A DNA stretch of 64,000 nt, taken from Zygnema cylindricum (lineage: Eukaryota; Streptophyta; Zygnematophyceae; Zygnematales; Zygnemataceae). Under the pieces are notes generated by a model. That model saw only the letters and a program-made list of their open reading frames with translations, was not told the DNA's origin and searched no databases. Both the position numbers and the translations under genes were made by a program. This document shows positions 59,301 through 64,000 of this stretch, in pieces; the first letter of the stretch is position 1; each line of letters starts with the position of its first letter. The stretch covers positions 1-64,000 of the forward strand of contig JBBHKE010002916.1 of assembly GCA_037447655.1 (NCBI GenBank), in the 5' to 3' direction.

Positions 59301-60715
59301 AATACCATTGAAAGATATAAAACTCGTTTGGTAGCAAAGGTGTTCACCCAAAAAGAGGGGATTGACTATGAGGAGCCGTTTGCTCTAGTTGTTTGATTCC
59401 CATCAGTAAGGATTCTCCCCAGTCTAGCACCAGGGGAAGACATGGAAATTCATCAAATGGATATTAAGACCGCATTTCTCAATTGTGAGTTAGAGGAAGA
59501 AATCTTCATGCGGGAACCAGAGGGAATTGTGGAGAATGGGGAAGAGAGCAAAGTCTGCTGGCTCATAAAGTCCTTATATAGACTTAAGCAGGCTCCCCGA
59601 CAGTGGAATAAGAAATAAGATGAGTTTCTCACCGGTCTAGGATATATCCGGATCAGCTCTGACCATTCTATCTATATGTTTGAAGATGAGAATGGTGTGA
59701 TTTTCATTGTAATTTATGTGGATGATCTGCTGGTGTTAAGTAAGTCTTTGGAAAAGATCAATAAGTTAAAGAAAGATCTAAGAAGCAGATTTGATATGAA
59801 GGACTTAGGAGATGCAAGGTATATTTTGGGAATCCAAATGAAGAGAGATAGGGGGGAAAAGGTTATCAGACTTACTTAAAAGGAAGCAATAGGTAATATG
59901 CTTGAAAACTTCCAGATGGAAAAGGCAAACAGTTGTACCACTCCCATGGACATGAAAAAAATAAGTGATAGGAGAGTAGAAGGAGGAGTGATAATCTTTG
60001 ATGATCAGATGTGTACAGAGGAAAGAGAGTTTATGAAGTCTATTCCTTATAGACAGGTCGTAGGAATTTTGATCTACTTTATTAACTCTACAAGGTCAGA
60101 CATAGCTGCAGCAGTAGAAGTCCTCGGTAGGAGTCTTAACGATCGTAGGAAGAGAGGTTGGGAGGTAGCCAAGAGAGTCATGAGATATCTGGTAGGAACC
60201 ATATAGTTATGGTTGCATTTGGGAGGGGAGCACACTGATATCACTTCTTGGAGTGATGCTAGTTATGGGGATACACCTATGAGAAGATGAACTTCTAGGT
60301 ATGTGTTGTATGTGGGGGAAGGTGCTTATTGTTGGAGCAGTAAGCAACAAAAAGAGGTTGCTCAGTCTAATATGGAGGCTTAGTATATGGCCTCTTTTTC
60401 TGCTGTGAAAGAGTTAATGTGGGTCAAATCCTTGTTGCATAAATTGGGGTATATGAAGGAGGGAGTACATAAAGTTTTCTGTGATAATCAAGCTACCATT
60501 GTTATTGTAGCCAATCCAAAACATCATTTCAAGGCTAAGCATATAGACATAAGATTGAGCTTCGTGAGGGAAAAGGTTGAAAAAAAAATTGTAATCTTGT
60601 GTATAAATTCGATGAAGAAATGGTGGCTGACATGATGACCAAATCTGTTCCCTCTCCAAAGTTAAAATATTGTAGGGAAAAATGTGGATTAAAAGAAAAG
60701 CTAAAATCAGACTAA
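56372..60715 (+). pseudogene. Copia Gag-Pol, degenerate
   Basis: Gag starts at 56372 (VPTFNGSRFIYWEAMMMRAL). A CCHC knuckle, CHFCKNLGHFIADC, is at about 57250-57291. The protease motif reads WIIDSSASMHM near 57508 (usual DSGA altered). Integrase: zinc motif HKRLGHVHFDRL...CSGCAQGK and catalytic region DNGGEYTSKQFEE, the first acidic site being altered (VHTNIWGP). A 47-bp tandem duplication lies at about 58390-58480. Reverse transcriptase: RWIRAINDEMASIMEANTWE, HQMDIKTAFLNCELEEEIFM, then FIVIYVDDLLVLSKS with the YVDD box intact. RNase H: SWSDASYGDT, FCDNQATIVIVANPKHHFKA, KHIDIR. Stops and frameshifts split it into many frames. Confidence 0.85.
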
Positions 60716-60728
60716 AAAATAAAGGGAG

Positions 60729-61729
60729 TGTTTAAATAACTAGCTTCTTGGTATTTTCTAGGTCTAAATAGATTTGCAGAAAAAGACAAGAAAGGTGCAA
60801 GCAACCTGCCTCCATCCCTTCTCTCTAGCCCCCATAATTGTTGTAGTCACTGAAGGAGAGAGAGAGTGATGGAGCCATGGCAGCCTCATCTCCATAGGCA
60901 AGACTAAAGAGTGACTTAAGTCACTCTCAACAAAAGGTTGAGTCCGGCAGGACTCGAACCTCCGACCGGCACAGCGCGGCGTAGCCGTCAACTCTAACCA
61001 GTCTATCGTAGAAGTCCATTAAGATACATTGGGTAGGATACTTATTTAAACTTGTGTACAGTCTTGAAATCGATTAACTAAAATATGAACGAAGGAACAT
61101 AGAACTAGTTAATGTTCAGTGCGGACGTCATTTGGCACGAAACAAATGAATCGGACATTTGATTCGACGGCTAACATTAAATGTCAAGATTTAATCCTAC
61201 GGCATACATCGCTGACGGGATCCCATAATGGTCAATTTGGTGTTTATGGATGTGGCATGACGTGGCGCCACGTGGAGGGATAACATTTGGTCGTAAGAAT
61301 TCTAGGGAACGTACAGACAAGTGAAAGGTTGACACGCGTCCACTCAGTGGCCTTGTCCTACAAAGGCCGTACAAAAATGACATCAGCCGTAGTACCTTCT
61401 TGAACATTGCAATTATGTGATTGAATCGTATCATAGTAGATAGGTGTTGTGAGAGGGAAGTAGGACTCAACATATTTTTAGACAGTCACCTCTCCCTTGG
61501 GAGCTTTGTATAAATTGGCATCTTTGCCACCTCATAACTTATCGGCTGGTTGGCTTTTTTTAGTGATTCTTTTTTCAACGAACTCAAGGGAGTCTGGGTT
61601 GCACTGGGGCGCAATCCAATTGTCAATTTGCCCTCTTGTGCATCAGTGATTGTGGATTGAAGTGGGTTAGTTAAAATCTATCTAGAGACTTCCTAAATTC
61701 TGTAGTCCAATGGAGGACACAGAATTGCA
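60729..61729 (+). repeat. 3' LTR of the Copia element
   Basis: 1001 bp. It carries the same landmarks as the 5' LTR, including the TATA motif and the terminal GAATTGCA. Differences are scattered substitutions and small indels, implying an old insertion. Confidence 0.85.
60937..61011 (-). other. Antisense tRNA-like sequence in the 3' LTR
   Basis: On the minus strand: GACTGGTTAGAGTTGACGGC and GGAGGTTCGAGTCCTGCCGG, closer to canonical A and B boxes than the copy in the 5' LTR. Confidence 0.45.
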
Positions 61730-61975
61730 AAAAACTCCTCCACCGACCCAAAAACATGCTTCCGCCGTCCAAAAAACCTCTTCAACCGACCAAAAAACCT
61801 CTTCCGCCGACCAAAAAACCTCTTCCACTAACCAAAAAACCTCCTCCACCGACCAAAAAACCTCTTTTGCCGATCAAAAAACATCTTACGCCAACCAAAA
61901 AACCTCTTATGCCGACCAAAAAACCTCCTCCGCCGACCAAAAAACATCCTCCGCCGCCTCTTGCCTTAGTTCACG
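61730..61975 (+). repeat. 21-bp proline-rich coding minisatellite, right block
   Basis: Continuation of the TKKPPPP array after the Copia insertion, about 11 units, ending in PPPLALVHDGS and a stop. Confidence 0.85.
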
Positions 61976-62084
61976 ACGGATCCTGATGCAGTTGGGGAAG
62001 CCTGGCCGTCGAAACTCTATTCAACCTCTCGACGTGCGACTCGTTTGAGCAAGCCTGCGTCATCCATGTAGTACATCCATGTAG

Positions 62085-62636
62085 TACAGTGTCAATCACT
62101 ATTATAGTAAAGTAATAAATAGCGTAAAAAAAAAATTAGTGTTATTAACACTAATCGGGAATTTCATTTTTTTGAAAAAAAAAATATAATAATTAATCCC
62201 TAACTGTAATTTAGGTTGTCCTCAAAAATAAGTGCCCGCCCTTTCGATGTCTATAGTAATATGTGTATCCGTACAAAAATCTAACAATTCGTACGCCGTC
62301 GCGCTATTTACACGGTCGACGGACGGACATATGAGAACGTTATTTTTGTCGACGAGTTTGCATCTCTTTCTTCCACTGCATATTCACATGTGTGCGCAAT
62401 AATGTTAAGTGTCTTTTTATGCCTTTGTAATTCAAAAAGTACCATTTCGTAAGGAGATACCCTGTCCGTACGCCACACTATTTCCGTTGCAGTATACTTC
62501 CATTATTAACACTAATTGAAAAAAACCCTAATTAGAATAATTTAAAAATAGAATTATGGATTGTATTTCAAGTTTTTTTTTTTGAAAAAAGGGCACCGAA
62601 TTGGCGTTATTTACGCTAATAGCGATTGGCAGTGTA
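62085..62636. mobile_element. TA-flanked TIR element inside the proline/cysteine-rich gene
   Basis: Starts TACAGTGTCAATCACTATTA and ends TAATAGCGATTGGCAGTGTA. 552 bp, non-coding. Internal similarity to the 45.3-46.3 kb pair (CGTACGCCACACTATTTCC against CGTATTCCACACTATTTAA). It separates two coding parts of the disrupted gene. Confidence 0.75.
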
Positions 62637-63107
62637 TCCATACGAAACGCCACCACAGGCGGGACCGTACTTCCGTACGTCAGACGCTGCGATTCAAAAA
62701 TATTGGCTGAGCCGCATTGTAATAGGTTCGGCGTTAACTTCAAGATGGGACTGAGCGAGCTCACTATAAACCCTAATTGCTATTTGTGTAAATGTTGTCG
62801 GATCCTAGGAATGCAATCGGCGAGCTATCCATGTGAGCCAGTTGCATGGGCTTGTTATTTTGACTACGACCCGATTGGTTTAGGGAAAGGGTGTCCGGTG
62901 CTAGAAAGTAGATGTGTGATTAACGCGACGGGCGGGAGGGGAAAAGACAAAAATGGGTATGCGATAGATAAAGGAAGGTGCCAGTCATGGTCGGTGGAGG
63001 ATCGAAACATTTGTTTTTCTACTTCTCCTTATGGGGCGAAGTGGTATGCGGATGGCGTGAAAGGTGTCCCGCAGGTTGGTGATAGGTGCATTCGATGCAC
63101 GTGTTAA

Positions 63108-64000
63108 AAGGGGAATTTGGTCAACTGTGCGGCGGTTCCTGGTTGTACCAAACCCTAGGAAGAAACAAAATAATAGTAGGTATATATAGAAGAATATATA
63201 TGTAGGTACATATAGTAGGCATATGATAGAAGGTTCATATCGAATAACACTAAAATCTTAGTGATCTTGTCAACATTGTGAGATTGTTGAAGAAAGATTT
63301 GATAAAAATATGGATAATTATTGTTTAATTACTGTTTGGTTGTTCACATCGTGGTTTTTTAGGGTTTAGTATGAAAATTACCTTTTGTTTAAATTTTCTC
63401 GAGATTAAAGTGGAGAGAGATAAATGTTCATGTGAGGTTGCAATTTGAGAGTATATATCAAAGGCTAAATAAATCCTCTGGTTGCATGTGTGGTACATAA
63501 TTACTTGTTTTCGAAATGGTCACAAAGGTCAAGAGTTTGACTAAAATATATGTTGTATACTCCCACCTTGCTTATCTGGCATAACTTAGAGAGTTTATAC
63601 TTTACACCTGGTCTAAGAACATCAACACCAAAACCCCTAACTCCTCTATGAAGTCCTAAGTGATTACTACACCTCAAATATGAAACCGTTAGGGTACAGC
63701 TTGAGTTTTGTTAGAAAGCCTTCAAGTAATATGTTAATATTGGTCGAAATCAGTGTACTTTTGTGGTGTATGATGTTTGAGTGATGTTTTGTTGTGAGCT
63801 TTTTTGCCGGTGAATTCTTTCATTGTTGCTCATTCTAACTGTGAAATGATCCTATCGACTGGTATCCTCGCACGATAGTTTGAATGACATCACAACCACG
63901 AAAAGACTTAGACTTATGCACAGCTTTGACCCACGACTCTCCTCTTACACATACATTTTGTCTCAATATTTTGAAAGAGTAGTTGATCAATCACGGACAA
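63108..64000. other. Sequence after the cysteine-rich frame, no gene seen
   Basis: AT-rich, with TATATATAGAAG/TATATATGTAGG repeats at about 63180-63235. No coding frame or clear repeat is supported to the window end. Confidence 0.45.

Larger units (their letters stand above)
55399..61729 (+). mobile_element. Copia LTR retrotransposon, full length but decayed
   Basis: 5' LTR 55399-56391 and 3' LTR 60729-61729, similar throughout, both starting TGTT and ending TTGCA. The 5-bp flanks are AAAAT and AAAAA, consistent with an imperfect target duplication in the A-run of the proline repeat. A purine tract (AAATAAAGGGAG) precedes the 3' LTR. A TATA motif (TTTGTATAAATTGGC) lies at about 56168 and 61505. 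Internal order is Gag, protease, integrase, reverse transcriptase, RNase H, the Copia order. Many stops and frameshifts make it non-functional. Confidence 0.9.
54855..63107 (+). pseudogene. Disrupted secreted proline-rich/cysteine-rich protein gene
   Basis: The start ATG (54855) opens a clear signal peptide, MSRFTLLLLALLALSTAYS, followed by a 21-bp repeat encoding TKKPPPP-type heptads (54930-55398 and 61730-61970). Downstream, in frame, lie WGSLAVETLFNLSTCDSF (61990-62050) and a long Cys-rich block (62637-63107) with CDSKILAEPHC, CYLCKCC, CEPVAWACYFDYD and a terminal GDRCIRCTC. I do not recognise the Cys-rich domain. The architecture suits a cell-wall hydroxyproline-rich protein. Breaks: in-frame stops at 54981, 55023 and 61984; indels near 55092 and 55325; a Copia insertion at 55399-61729; a 13-bp tandem duplication (CATCCATGTAGTA) at 62061-62086; and a TA-type element at 62085-62636. 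The phases on both sides of the last element agree once it and one 13-bp copy are discounted. An undetected intron could explain some breaks. Confidence 0.65.

Overview
This is a nuclear segment of a plant (streptophyte) genome. It contains intron-rich genes with plant-type products, a plant-type retrotransposon primer site, and dense LTR retrotransposons and small foldback elements. The species cannot be fixed from the sequence; long, repeat-filled introns would suit a charophyte or a seed-free land plant. About 90% of the window is intron, intergenic DNA or repeats. A 10-base N gap lies at 44609-44618.

Three genes can be assembled exon by exon with consistent phases. (1) A complete seven-exon metal tolerance protein of the Mn-type cation diffusion facilitator family, minus strand, 12002-6876, 441 aa. 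(2) A complete three-exon gene for a 104-residue mitochondrial membrane protein, plus strand, 16738-19202, which I think is a complex I accessory subunit of the ESSS/NDUFB11 kind. (3) A type II membrane glycosyltransferase of family GT47 with EGF-like modules, plus strand, 25344-42473 (eleven exons), resembling the extensin arabinosyltransferase ExAD. Its last 100 or so residues were not found. Two of the 18 introns in these genes need a GC donor.

A fourth, broken gene runs from 54855 to 63107: signal peptide, a (TKKPPPP)n proline-rich repeat, then an unrecognised cysteine-rich domain. It carries stop codons and indels, a 6.3-kb Copia element with both LTRs inserted inside the proline repeat, and a 552-bp TA-flanked element inside the cysteine-rich part. 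A cell-wall glycoprotein remnant next to a putative extensin glycosyltransferase is notable, but may be chance.

Repeats by region. 1-5.6 kb: a LINE 3' end, a long-arm foldback element enclosing a Gypsy RNase H fragment, and two adjacent elements with terminal CATAGTTGTTCAAA. 14.4-16.6 kb: divergent LRR pseudogene fragments, minisatellites and TATCG/CGATA palindromes. 17-30 kb: several short foldback elements with TACACYG ends, another foldback repeat, and a minus-strand Copia derivative inside GT47 intron 2. 39-42 kb (GT47 intron 10): a decayed Copia and then a head-to-tail cluster of miniature LTR retrotransposons. 43-53 kb: more TA-flanked and palindromic elements and a second LINE copy.

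The most unusual object is the 40945-41960 cluster. Its roughly 230-bp LTRs are separated by only 57-61 bp holding a primer binding site and a polypurine tract, and each LTR carries a tRNA-like sequence. Two of these fold into near-complete cloverleaves with compensating changes in the anticodon stem. The large Copia element also has a tRNA-like stretch, antisense, in both LTRs.
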